In this document: positions 55,272-64,000 of the stretch, piece after piece
How the letters are laid out: every line of letters begins with the position of its first letter
Numbering within the stretch: position 1 is the stretch's first letter
NCBI RefSeq assembly: GCF_003814705.1
Contig: NZ_RKRA01000001.1
Location: forward strand, 434,001 to 498,000
Direction of reading: 5' to 3'
DNA length: 64,000 bases
Origin: Georgenia muralis
GTDB lineage: Bacteria; Actinomycetota; Actinomycetes; Actinomycetales; Actinomycetaceae
Notes under the pieces: model-generated
Seen by the model: only the letters and a program-made list of their open reading frames with translations
Databases searched by the model: none
Told to the model about the DNA's origin: nothing
Made by a program: the position numbers and the translations under genes

Positions 55272-55930
55272 GTGATCTCGGTGGAGGATTGGGCTTTGAT
55301 CCGGCGGCTGGTCGCGGACGGTGTTCCGCAGCGTCAGGTCGCGAAGGATCTTGGGGTGGGACGGTCGACGGTGGCGCGGGCGCTGGCTTCGGACCGGCCG
55401 CCGAAGTACGAGCGGGCGGCGGTGGTGACGGCGTTCGCGCCGTTTGAGCCGTTGGTGCGCCAGCTCCTGGCGGCGACGCCGGACATGCCGGCCACGGTGA
55501 TCGCCGAGCGGGTTGGCTGGACCGGATCGATCAGCTGGTTCCGTGAGCACGTGCGTCGGCTGCGGCCCGAGCATGTACCGGTCGACCCCTCGGACCGGTT
55601 GACCTGGCTGCCCGGTGACGCGGCGCAGTGCGACCTGTGGTTCCCGCCGAAGAAGATCCCGCTGGAGGACGGCAGCGACATGCTGCTGCCGGTCATGGTG
55701 ATCACCGCGACGCATTCGCGGTTCATGGTCGGGCGGATGATCCCGACCCGGCACACCCAGGACCTGCTGTTGGGGATGTGGGAGCTGCTGCAGATGCTCG
55801 GCCGTGTGCCGCGGCGGCTGATCTGGGACAACGAGTCCGGCATCGGTCGCGGGAAACGGCACGCTGAGGGCGTCGGCGCGTTCACCGGCGCCCTGGCCAC
55901 CACGCTGGTGCGGCTCAAGCCGTACGACCC
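55272..55930 (+). pseudogene. istA: IS21 transposase IstA, 5' part
   Basis: GTG start. N-terminal HTH (VPQRQVAKDLGVGRSTVARAL), first catalytic Asp in DAAQCDLWFP and second in LIWDNESGIG. The frame ends at KPYDP where a Tn554-like element begins. With 59328-59913 the total is 1245 nt, exactly 415 codons, reading KPYDP|ESKGIVER across the junction. Confidence 0.9.
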
Positions 55931-55934
55931 TCTC

Positions 55935-55947
55935 TTAACCGGCTAAT
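55935..55947. repeat. Left terminal inverted repeat of Tn554-like element
   Basis: TTAACCGGCTAAT, the perfect reverse complement of 59313-59325; it begins 4 nt inside the deduced left junction. Confidence 0.8.
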
Positions 55948-56026
55948 TGAGGTAGGAGCTCGGTAGAAACGCCGGATCTCCCGGGGTGTTTGACCGCCGG
56001 TGATCCGGCTGGGATACCTACGTCTC

Positions 56027-57106
56027 ATGAGCAACGACGCTCTGGTGGTGCAGTGCACCGACGGCGAGTGGCAACTGGCCGGTCCCGCCGCGGGCGGATT
56101 CGGCCTGGTCAACGAGTTCTTGGGGTATCTGGCCGACCGGAACTACTCGCCGCGGACCCGGCGCGCCTACGCCTTCGATCTTCTCGCGTTCGCGCGGTGG
56201 CTTCATGGCGAGGGCGTGGCGCTCGATGAGGTCGACACCGACGTGCTGTTGCGGTTCCTGACCGCGTGCCGGGAGGCGGTGTTGCCCGGCCGGCCCGGCG
56301 GTAACGTCTTCTCCATCCGGGATGGCCGCAACATCGGCTACGCGCCGACGACCATCAACCGTCGCCTCGCCGCGATCTCGGCGATGTTCACCTTCCGGCA
56401 GATGCGCGATCCGGGCGCGCGCAACCCGGCGCCGTCGGGACGACACGCTCGGTCGGTGTCCCGGGCGCCGCGGACCGGGCTGCTCGCGCACGTGGCCAAG
56501 CCGCGTTCCCGCTCACCGCTGCGGGTCCGGGAACCGCGCCGGCTGCCCCGCGGGTTGACGGCCCGGGAGTCCACCGAGCTGCTGGCCAGCTTCCGCACCT
56601 GGCGCGACCGCGCGATCGCGGGGTTGATGCTGCTCTCCGGGTTGCGTTCGGCCGAGGTGCTGGGCCTGGACGTCAGGGACGTCGATATTGCGCGGCGGTG
56701 GGTGCGGGTGATTGGCAAGGGCGACAAGGAACGGCGGGTGCCGATCGACCACGACGTCGCCGGCGCCATCCAGATCTATCTGCTCGTCGAGCGTCCGGAG
56801 ACCGACGCCCCCGCGCTGTTCGTCGTCGCGAAGGGGCCCAACCGCGGCCAGCGGCTGAGCGTGGCGGGGCTGCGCACCATCTTCCGCTACCACCGGGCCA
56901 GGGCCGGGGTGCCGGCGGGACACCCCCACGCGCTGCGGCACTCCTTCGGCACCGCGCTGGCCGAGGCCGGTGTGGATCTGTCGGTCATCCAGGCGCTCAT
57001 GGGCCACGACCACGTCGATTCCTCCGCCGCCTACATCCACCTGGCCCCCTCGTATCTGCGTGAGGAGTTCGATGCTGCCCGTTCGCGCCTGCGCGCCCGC
57101 ACATGA
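56027..57106 (+). CDS. Tyrosine recombinase TnpA-like (Tn554 type)
   Basis: 359 residues. N-terminal core-binding domain (LVNEFLGYLADRNYSPRTRRAYAFDLLAFARWL) and catalytic domain with Arg in MLLSGLRSAEVLGL, HALRHSFGTALAEAGV, GHDHVDSSAAYIHLA containing the nucleophilic Tyr. The ATG at 56027 is preferred; GTG 56000 is an alternative. Overlaps the next gene by 35 nt. Confidence 0.9.
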   Translation: MSNDALVVQCTDGEWQLAGPAAGGFGLVNEFLGYLADRNYSPRTRRAYAFDLLAFARWLHGEGVALDEVDTDVLLRFLTACREAVLPGRPGGNVFSIRDGRNIGYAPTTINRRLAAISAMFTFRQMRDPGARNPAPSGRHARSVSRAPRTGLLAHVAKPRSRSPLRVREPRRLPRGLTARESTELLASFRTWRDRAIAGLMLLSGLRSAEVLGLDVRDVDIARRWVRVIGKGDKERRVPIDHDVAGAIQIYLLVERPETDAPALFVVAKGPNRGQRLSVAGLRTIFRYHRARAGVPAGHPHALRHSFGTALAEAGVDLSVIQALMGHDHVDSSAAYIHLAPSYLREEFDAARSRLRART

Positions 57107-58984
57107 CGTCGACCTGCTGGCGGCCTTCACCGAGCACGCCGCCCGCACGGGCCTGCACGGCCGCAACCAGCAGTGGGCGGCACACGCCTTCTTGCGCCGC
57201 TGGCCCGACCCACAGGACTGGGCGGCCGAGCCGCTGACCACCCGCCTCGCCCTGCCCACCGCGGCGGGCTCGTTCCTGATGTTCCTGCTGCTCGGCGGCC
57301 ACCTGCGGCCGGGCTATGACTACCTGCTGCGGCGCAAGCTCACGAGCTTTTGGCGGGAGGCGCCGCACGGGCCGATGGCCGCGGACCTCGAACGCTTCCT
57401 CGCCGCCGCGGCCGAGCTGGGGTTCACCGAACGGACCCGCAGCGCCGTCGGCTCCCAGGTCGTCGGCCGCCTGCTCATCCAGACCGGACAGCCGCTCGAT
57501 CAACTCACCGAGGACGACCTCGACGACCTGCTCGACGCGTGCCGGCAGCGCCAGGACGCCGAGCACACCGGGCTCAGGCACTACGTCCGGGCCGTTCGCA
57601 CCACCCGGCAGGTCCTCTTCCATCTCGGCGTCCTGGCCACCCCGCCGCTCAACGCCGCCACGCTGCTGCGGCAAAGCTTCCCCGAGCGGATGCGCGACGC
57701 CACCGAGGTCCTGCGGCCGGTCTTCGTGGCCTACCTCGACCGGCTGCTGGCCACGCACACGCGCTCGACGGTGACCGGCACCGCGAGCCGGCTCAACCAC
57801 TTCGCCGCCCACCTGGCCCGGGTGGAACCAGGCCTGACCACCCTGGCCGACCTGGACCGGCGCCGACACATCGAGACCTACCTGACCATGACCGCCACCG
57901 GGCGCAGCTCCCGCGGCGGCGGCCCGCTGTCGGCCTCCGAGCGCCGCGGCCGGGTGCTGGCGATCCACTGCATGCTCAACGACATCGCCGAATGGGGCTG
58001 GCCCGACGCCCCGGCCCAGCGGCTGGTCTTCCGCTCCGACCTGCCCAAGCTGCCCCGCTCCCTGCCGCGCTATCTGCCACCAGACACCGACCGGCGCCTC
58101 GCCGCCGCGCTGGAGGCCTGCCCGGACAGGTTGGCCGCCGACGCCCTGCTGCTCCAGCGGGCCACCGGCCTGCGCATCGGTGAGCTCGTCGACCTCGAGC
58201 TGGACTGCGTCCACGAGATCCCCGGCGAGGGCGCCTGGCTGAAGGTCCCGCTCGGCAAGCTCGCCACCGAACGGATGGTCCCCCTGGACGAGGAGACCCT
58301 CGCCCTGGTCGACCGCATCGTCGCCACCCGCTCGCCCGGACGCCCGCTGCCGCACCCGCGCACCGGCCGGCCCACCGACTTCCTGCTGACCCATCACGGC
58401 CAGCGGGTCTCCGCCTACCAGCTCCGTGACGTCCTGACCCGGGTCTGCAGCCAGGCCGGCCTGCCGCACACCACCCCGCACCAGCTCCGGCACACCTACG
58501 CCACCACGCTGGTCAACGCCGGGGTGTCGCTGCAAAGTCTCATGGCCCTGCTCGGGCACGTCTCGGCAGAAATGAGCCTGCGCTACGGCCGCCTGTTCGA
58601 CTCCACCGTCAAGGCCGAGTACGAACGCGCCCTCACCGCCGCCAAGGACCACCTGGGCGCCCTGCCCTGCGAACCGCCCGGCAGCCGCAGCGGCCTGCCC
58701 GTAGCGGACCAGGACTGGCGGACAGGGCCGGGTATCAAGGCACGCCTGGGCGGCGGGTTCTGCGTCCGCGCTCCGGCCCAGGGCCCTTGCGCCTACGCCA
58801 ACATCTGCGAGCACTGCCCCAGCTTCCGCACCGACATCACCTTCCTGCCCGTGCTCACCGCCCAACGCGCCGACGTCCAAGCCCTGGCCAGCGATGCGGA
58901 GGCCCGCGGCTGGGAAAGCGAGATCGAACGACACCGCCGCCTCATCGACCGGCTCGACGCCCACATCGAACGGACCGGAGCTTG

Positions 58985-58985
<1 letters not shown>
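57072..58985 (+). CDS. Tyrosine recombinase TnpB-like (Tn554 type)
   Basis: 637 residues. A long N-terminal region precedes the recombinase fold: Arg in LLQRATGLRIGELVDL, HQLRHTYATTLVNAGV, GHVSAEMSLRYGRL with the nucleophilic Tyr. After it comes a Cys-rich tail (GFCVRAPAQGPCAYANICEHCPSF), the zinc-binding end typical of TnpB-type recombinases, and a terminal helix. Starts inside tnpA and ends at the tnpC ATG. Confidence 0.9.
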
Positions 58986-59312
<327 letters not shown>

Positions 59313-59317
<5 letters not shown>

Positions 59318-59325
59318 CCGGTTAA
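59313..59325. repeat. Right terminal inverted repeat of Tn554-like element
   Basis: ATTAGCCGGTTAA, perfect reverse complement of 55935-55947, 2 nt inside the deduced right junction. Confidence 0.8.
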
Positions 59326-59327
59326 CC

Positions 59328-59913
59328 GGAGTCCAAGGGCATCGTGGAGCGGCGCAACGGGTTCTTCGAGACCTCGTTCATGCCCGGGCGGACCTTTGCC
59401 TCGCCGGCCGACTTCAACAGCCAGTTCACCGACTGGTTGCAGGTCGCGAACGCCAGGGTCGTGCGCACCATCAAGGCCAGGCCGGTCGACCGGTTCGACG
59501 CGGACCGGGCCGCGATGCTCCCGCTGCCACCGGTCGCGCCGGCGCTCGGGTGGGTCAACCGGGTCCGGCTGGGACGGGACTACTACGTCCGTGTCGACTC
59601 AACGGACTACTCGGTAGACCCGGCGGTGATCGGCCGATTCGTCGACGTGACCGCGGACCTGACCCGGGTCGAGGTCCGCCACGCCGGGCGCCTGGTCGCC
59701 GCCCACGACCGGGTCTGGGCACGTGGGATGACCATCACCGACCCCGCCCACGTGGCAGCAGCGAAGGTGCTGCGTGAGCAGTTCCAGCGGCCCCGGCCCG
59801 TAGTTGATCCCGACGACGGGCTGGTGCGGGATCTGGCCGACTACGACCGCGCCTTCGGCCTGACCGGCGCCGGCCTCCCCGATGGCCTCACCGACGGCGA
59901 GGAGGTGGCCTGA
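59328..59913 (+). pseudogene. istA: IS21 transposase IstA, 3' part
   Basis: Continues as ESKGIVERRNGFFETSFMPG, which holds the last catalytic Glu, then the C-terminal mu-type beta domain (GRDYYVRVDSTDYSVDPAVIGRFV). The insertion thus sits exactly in front of the catalytic ESKG motif. The stop overlaps the istB start (TGATG). Confidence 0.9.
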
Positions 59914-60434
59914 TGGCCGGCAAGACGGACGCGGCCGAGGCGCTGAAGCAGCTGACCTACCTGGCAGCAGCGTTGAAGGCGCCCCGGATCACCGAGGCAG
60001 CCGGCCGGCTCGCCGACCACGCCCGTGACGCCGGCTGGACGCACGAGGAGTACCTCGCCGCGGTCCTCGACCGCGAGGTCGCCGCCCGCAACGCCTCCGG
60101 CGCCCAGCTGCGGATCCGGGCCGCCGGGTTCGGTTCCCGAAAGACGCTCGAGGAGTTCGACTGGGACGCCCAACCCACCGTCCGTCAGCAGATCGCCGCT
60201 CTGGCGTCGGGCGGGTTCCTCACCGAAGCACGCAACGTCGTCCTCCTCGGCCCGCCCGGCACCGGCAAGACCCACCTGGCCACCGGCCTGGGCATCGCGG
60301 CCGCCCACCACGGCCACCGGGTGCTGTTCGCGACCGCGACCGAGTGGATCACCCGACTCACCGACGCCCACCGGGCGGGCCGGCTACCCCACGAGCTCAC
60401 CCGGCTGCGGCGCTACGGCCTGATCATCGTCGAC
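59913..60434 (+). pseudogene. istB: IS21 ATPase IstB, 3'-truncated
   Basis: AAA+ helper of IstA. N-terminal helical part (AAEALKQLTYLAAALKAPRI) and Walker A LLGPPGTGKTHLATGLGIAA. The protein stops matching right after YGLIIVD, at the Walker B Asp, where DNA of another element begins. The C-terminal half, about 90 residues, is lost. Confidence 0.88.
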
Positions 60435-61676
60435 CTATGCCGATGTCGCGACTATGGCGAGGGTCGTGACCGAGCGGTACCGGCGACCGTGATGACACGG
60501 CGGTTCCTGCGCCCTGCCGGCCCTTGCTCGCCTCGGCATAGTTCCGGGCTGAGAGCAGCCTCGTTCGTGGGAGCACCGCGCTCCCGTGAAGGAGGCGAGT
60601 GCAATGTCAGGAACGCGGCGGAAGCCCGGGCAACTCGGCCCACACGTCGAGGGCTATCGGTCTTGGTTGGCGCAGCGGGGGTACACGCCCGGGACGATCC
60701 GGAACATGCTCAAGGATCTCGGTCGGGTCGGTCGGTGGCTCTCCGGGGAGGGTCAGGTCGCCGGTCAGCTCAACGAGGAGCGGATGGAGGCGTTTCGCGC
60801 TTCCCTGGGAGCGGCCGGCCGGCGCAGAGTTCCCGGGACGCGCGCGTTGGCGCCACTGTTGGGCTATCTCCGCGAGGTCGGGGTCGCCCCGGCGGCGCAG
60901 CCGTCACCGACGGCGTTGGGTGAACTGCTGAGGTGCTACCGGTCCTGGATGGTTCAGGAACGAGGCTTGGCCCCGACAACGGTGCTGCGTTATGAGAACA
61001 CCGCACGCCGCTTCCTGCAGGAGCAGGCAACCGGAGATGGGGTGTTTGCACCCTCGGCCCTGACCGGCGAGGACGTTAACGCGTTCCTCCTGCGTGAGTG
61101 CGCTCGGGTCTCGTCCGGGGCGGCGAAGGGGCGGGTCGCCGAGCTCCGCTCGGTCTTGAGGTTCTTGTACTTGCAGGAGATCACGCCGCTAGGGCTTGGG
61201 TCGGCCGTGCCTGGGGTGGGTGGGTGGCGGTTGGCCACGCTGCCGCCCACGGTCAGCGCCGCGGACGTCCAGCTGCTACTCGACAGCTGTGACCGCAACA
61301 CCTCGGTAGGCCTGCGCGACTTCGCGATGATGACCGTGGTCGCGCGGCTGGGGCTGCGGTCCATCGAGGTCGCCCGGCTGGAACTGCGGGACGTGGAGTG
61401 GCGAGCCGGTGAGCTCCTGGTCCGTGGCAAGGGCCGCAGGCAGGACCGGCTACCGCTGCTGGCGGACGTCGGCGAAGCGTTCGCCGACTACCTCTCGGCC
61501 GGCCGCAACCCTGCCGGGGCCCGTCACGTCTTCTTGACCTGTCGTGCTCCCCGCGGACCGATCCGCGCCGACCTCGTCGGTGATGTGGTCGAGCGGGCCT
61601 GCAAACGAGCCGGGCAGCCGGTGGTCGGACCACACCGGCTCCGGCACGCCCTGGCTGGCGATCTGCTTCGTCACGG
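60435..61676 (+). mobile_element. Tyrosine-recombinase element in istB (right part missing)
   Basis: Begins at about 60435 with CTATGCCGA, whose inverse TCGGCATAG lies at 60533-60541, possibly recombinase binding sites. It carries one tyrosine recombinase gene, cut by an IS3 copy at 61677. Elements of this type often have two or three such genes; the rest would lie beyond the window. Confidence 0.65.
60604..61676 (+). pseudogene. Tyrosine recombinase, 3'-truncated by IS3
   Basis: Starts MSGTRRKPGQLGPHVEGYRSWLAQRGYTPGTIRN after GGAGGCGAG. Core-binding domain (LRCYRSWMVQERGLAPTTVLRYENTARRFL) and part of the catalytic domain: Arg in VARLGLRSIEVARL, and HRLRHALAGDLLRHGG. The chain enters the IS3 end immediately afterwards, losing the second His and the nucleophilic Tyr, so it is inactive. 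Confidence 0.85.
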
Positions 61677-61708
61677 TGGAGTGTTCCCGAAAAAGTGGAC
61701 TCGGGGAA

Positions 61709-61930
61709 TTACGCCGCGAGTTCGTTGATGTGTCGTAATCCTAGTTCATACTCTGCTGGTGTCAAATACCCGAGGGTGGAGTGGCGTCGGGCGCGGTTGT
61801 AGTACTCCTCGATCCAGGTGAACGTGGCCTTCTTCAGGTCAGTGATGGCCGGCCAGGGGCGGGTGTGGATAAGTTCCTTCTTGTAGGTCGCGAAGAATGA
61901 TTCCGCGACGGCATTGTCATAGCAGATACC
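61709..61930 (-). pseudogene. IS3 orfB, 3' part (second copy)
   Basis: Encodes CYDNAVAESFFATYKKE to the normal end INELAA, with the catalytic Glu. Cut off from its 5' part by the ISL3 insertion just upstream of CYDNA. Confidence 0.88.
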
Positions 61931-63387
61931 GGCTCATCGGAGAATCGGTGGGGTGAGGCCGCCTCCGACGAGGAGCATCCTGAGTCGGTAGTTGTCCTTG
62001 TTGCGGAAGCCGCGGGCGATGCGGCGGTGGAGCTCGATGATCCCGTTCAGGGCCTCGGTGCCGCCGTTGCTGGCGCGGTTGGTGGTGAAGTAGCCGAGGA
62101 ACTGGGTCTTCCACCGGCGCAGGGTCCGGCCCAGGCGGGCGACCTCGGGGACCGGGCAGGTGTGGAAGGTGGCGACGATGTGCTCGGCGACCTTCCTCGC
62201 CTCCGCGAGGTCGGGAAGGTGGTAGACCGAGCGGAGGCGCTGGTAGCACTGCCAGGCCAGGAGGACCTCACCGTCGGGGTCGCCAGCGGGTAGGTCCCGT
62301 TCGAGGCGGTCCCACTGCCGGCTGGTGAGCCGGTCCGCGCCGGCGCGCAGGACGTTGCGGACCTTGTACAGCGGGTCGTCCCGGCGGCCGCGGTGGCCGG
62401 TGGTGTGCTGCTGGACGCGGCGGCGGACCTCGTCCACGACGTCGACACCGAGCTTGGTGACGTGGAAGGCGTCCAGCACCGCGGCGGCGTCCTCGAGCTC
62501 GGCGTCGATGGCGTTCTGGTACCCGCGGAAGGGGTCCAGGGTCGCGACCTTGACCCCGGCGGTGAAGGTAGGCCCGCGGTCCTGGAGCCACTTCTCGTAG
62601 ACCTTCCCCGACCGGCCTGGCACCAGGTCGAGCAGCTTCGCCCGGGTGCGGCCCGTGGCGTCGCGGGTCAGGTCGACCATCCCGGTCATCTCTTTGGGGC
62701 CCTTGTCCTTGATCCGGTGCGGGGTGTGGTGCCACACGTGCTCGTCCACTCCCAAGGCGTTGACGCCGGCGAAGCGGGACTCGTCCTTCGCCATCGCGTC
62801 GAGCTCGGGGCGGACGGTGTCCCACAGGGTGTGCCAGTCGACGCCGAGCTGGCGGGCCAGGCCGGCGATGGAGGCGTGCTCGCGGCGCAGCTGTCCGATC
62901 GCCCACCGCACCGCCCGGGCGGTCAACTTGGCCCCACCGATGACGAGGTCGGCGACGTCCTCCGAGAACGAGCCGGCCGGGCAGCCCGGGTCCGGGCACA
63001 CCCAGGTCCGCCGCCGCCACACCACCGTCACGGGCGCGGCGTGGGAGGGGACGTCGTGCAGGACCCGGACCCGCCGGCCGTGCCCGACCGCGACCACACC
63101 GCACCGTCGGCACCCCTCGACCCGCGGCGGTGTCTCGACTGTCAGCACCAGACCGGTCTCGGTACGTCGGACGTCTGTCACATGCACGCCCGCGATGCCG
63201 AACAGGGTGTCAGTACGCGAGCAGTAGGTGCCGCCGCGAAGGCAGCACGACGTAGGGTGATCCACCGTCGAGGTCCTCTTCGAACAGGTTGCTTGGTCGC
63301 TCCTGATCGTGAGGACCTCGACCCCTATTCAGATGGAACTCGTCCCAGTCGGCGTGTCACCCCACCCCACCGATTCTCCGAAGAGCC
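61931..63387 (-). mobile_element. ISL3-family insertion sequence
   Basis: 1457 nt with terminal inverted repeats GGCTCATCGGAGAATCGG and, at the other end, the complement of GGCTCTTCGGAGAATCGG (one mismatch). The 8-bp target duplication CAGATACC flanks it at 61923-61930 and 63388-63395. ISL3 elements typically make 8-bp duplications. The youngest insertion of the nest. Confidence 0.95.
61934..63265 (-). CDS. ISL3-family transposase
   Basis: 443 residues. N-terminal zinc-binding part (CRRCGVVAVGHG, CPDPGCPAGSF), an HTH (ASIAGLARQLGVDWHTLWDTV), DDE_Tnp_ISL3 core with Asp in GVDEHVWHH, Asp in VLDAFHVTKLGVDVV and Glu near NGGTEALNGIIELHRRIARGF. Intact and full length; stop lies 3 nt from the element end. 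Confidence 0.94.
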   Translation of the reverse strand: MDHPTSCCLRGGTYCSRTDTLFGIAGVHVTDVRRTETGLVLTVETPPRVEGCRRCGVVAVGHGRRVRVLHDVPSHAAPVTVVWRRRTWVCPDPGCPAGSFSEDVADLVIGGAKLTARAVRWAIGQLRREHASIAGLARQLGVDWHTLWDTVRPELDAMAKDESRFAGVNALGVDEHVWHHTPHRIKDKGPKEMTGMVDLTRDATGRTRAKLLDLVPGRSGKVYEKWLQDRGPTFTAGVKVATLDPFRGYQNAIDAELEDAAAVLDAFHVTKLGVDVVDEVRRRVQQHTTGHRGRRDDPLYKVRNVLRAGADRLTSRQWDRLERDLPAGDPDGEVLLAWQCYQRLRSVYHLPDLAEARKVAEHIVATFHTCPVPEVARLGRTLRRWKTQFLGYFTTNRASNGGTEALNGIIELHRRIARGFRNKDNYRLRMLLVGGGLTPPILR

Positions 63388-64000
63388 CAGATACCGGTCC
63401 GGCCCAGCGAGCGGCGGACATGGTGACGCCGGCAGAATTTGTCGAAATCCTTGGACGTGTATTGCGTGCCGCGGTCGCTGTGAAAGATCACCCCCTTGGG
63501 TGGGCGGCGGTGAGCGATGGCCATCTCCAGGGCATCGGTGACCAGCTCGGTGCGCATGTGGTCCGCGAGGGCCCAGCCGATGACCATGCGCGAGTGCAAG
63601 TCGATGACGGTGGCCAGGTAGGCCCACCCGTCCCAGGTGCGCACGTAGGTGATGTCCCCGCACCAGCGGGTGTTCGGCTCGGCGGCGGTGAAATCCCGGC
63701 CGATCAGGTCCGGGGCGCCCACGGGGTTCTCGCCGGGCACCGTGGTGCGCTTCCAGGCCTTGGGATGGCGGCCCTTCAGGCCCGCGGCGCGCATCAGCCG
63801 CCAGACCCGCTTGTGGGAGACCTTGTGGCCGGCGGCCGCCAGGTGGGCGCGCAGGCGCCGCACCCCCGGCCGGCCGTTGAGGTGGTCGTAGTGGTGCTTG
63901 ATCAACTCGATCAGCTCGGCGTCGGCGACCTCACGGGCCGAGGGGGCCTTGCCGCGCCACTTGTAGTACCCCGAGGTCGACACCCCGAGCTGGTCGCACA
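63388..64000 (-). pseudogene. IS3 orfB, 5' part (second copy, runs off window)
   Basis: Encodes CDQLGVSTSGYYKWRGKAPSAREV through RSLGRTGI, with catalytic Asp in RWCGDITYV and HSDRGTQYTS, and then enters the ISL3 end. Start codon and orfA lie beyond the window. Confidence 0.88.

Larger units (their letters stand above)
61677..64000 (-). mobile_element. IS3-family element, second copy, interrupted by ISL3 (incomplete in window)
   Basis: Minus-strand copy of the IS at 53339-54610; it starts with the same end TGGAGTGTTCCCG at 61677. Split by an ISL3 element at 61931-63387. The translated sequence is identical to the first copy wherever both can be compared. The left end (orfA side) lies beyond the window. 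Confidence 0.9.

Overview
The window is very GC-rich and carries actinobacterial hallmarks: DapD/DapC of the succinylase lysine route, a 7Fe FdxA ferredoxin, a VanW protein, DUF6113, frequent GTG starts, and an acyl-CoA carboxylase subunit with its own biotin domain. Gene order and content suggest an order Micrococcales bacterium (Georgenia/Cellulomonas-like). That placement is inference.

Region 1 (1-31.6 kb) is ordinary chromosome. It holds a 5'-truncated biotin carboxylase/BCCP gene, a Nudix fusion, dapD, a lysozyme-like membrane protein, citrate synthase, dapC-fdxA, a VanW protein, a flavin reductase, DUF6113, typA and a PH-domain protein. Two tandem oligopeptide ABC transporters follow, each with a substrate-binding lipoprotein, two permeases and one fused double ATPase. 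After these come a HesB-like protein, a nitrilase-family amidase, a DinB-like protein, yidD, and a predicted Fe-S regulator divergent from a DoxX-like/FAD reductase pair. A 900-nt non-coding stretch (15.7-16.6 kb) holds three families of tandem repeats.

Region 2 (31.7-40.6 kb) is transitional and decaying. It contains two near-identical dihydrofolate-reductase-family genes about 7.6 kb apart and an alcohol dehydrogenase/TetR pair separated by a striking heptad GTAC operator array. It also has a double-frameshifted acetyltransferase, a DUF4260 remnant, and two toxin-antitoxin-like loci (MazEF-like and nucleotidyltransferase/HEPN-like). In both loci the toxin partner is broken while the antitoxin-side gene is intact.

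Region 3 (40.7-45.6 kb) has visibly lower GC. It is a tightly overlapping four-gene minus-strand operon: N6-adenine DNA methyltransferase, a protein with two GHKL ATPase domains (MORC/Hsp90-like at the N-terminus, histidine-kinase-like at the C-terminus), a receiver-like protein, and a ComEC-type metallo-beta-lactamase-fold hydrolase. I do not recognise this combination as a named system. It looks like a candidate anti-phage defence or modification-linked signalling operon and is the best candidate here for something undescribed.

Region 4 (45.6-64 kb) is a pile-up of mobile elements. An IS1380 transposase is split by a 3.06-kb element carrying two tyrosine-recombinase-like genes and an XRE gene. 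An HNH nuclease gene is split by an intact IS3-family element. A small HTH gene is cut by an IS21 element whose istA is split by a Tn554-like tyrosine-recombinase transposon. Its istB is cut by another tyrosine-recombinase element, itself cut by a second IS3 copy, itself split by an ISL3-family element. For three of these insertions, removing the inserted DNA restores an uninterrupted reading frame, which fixes the junctions to the base.
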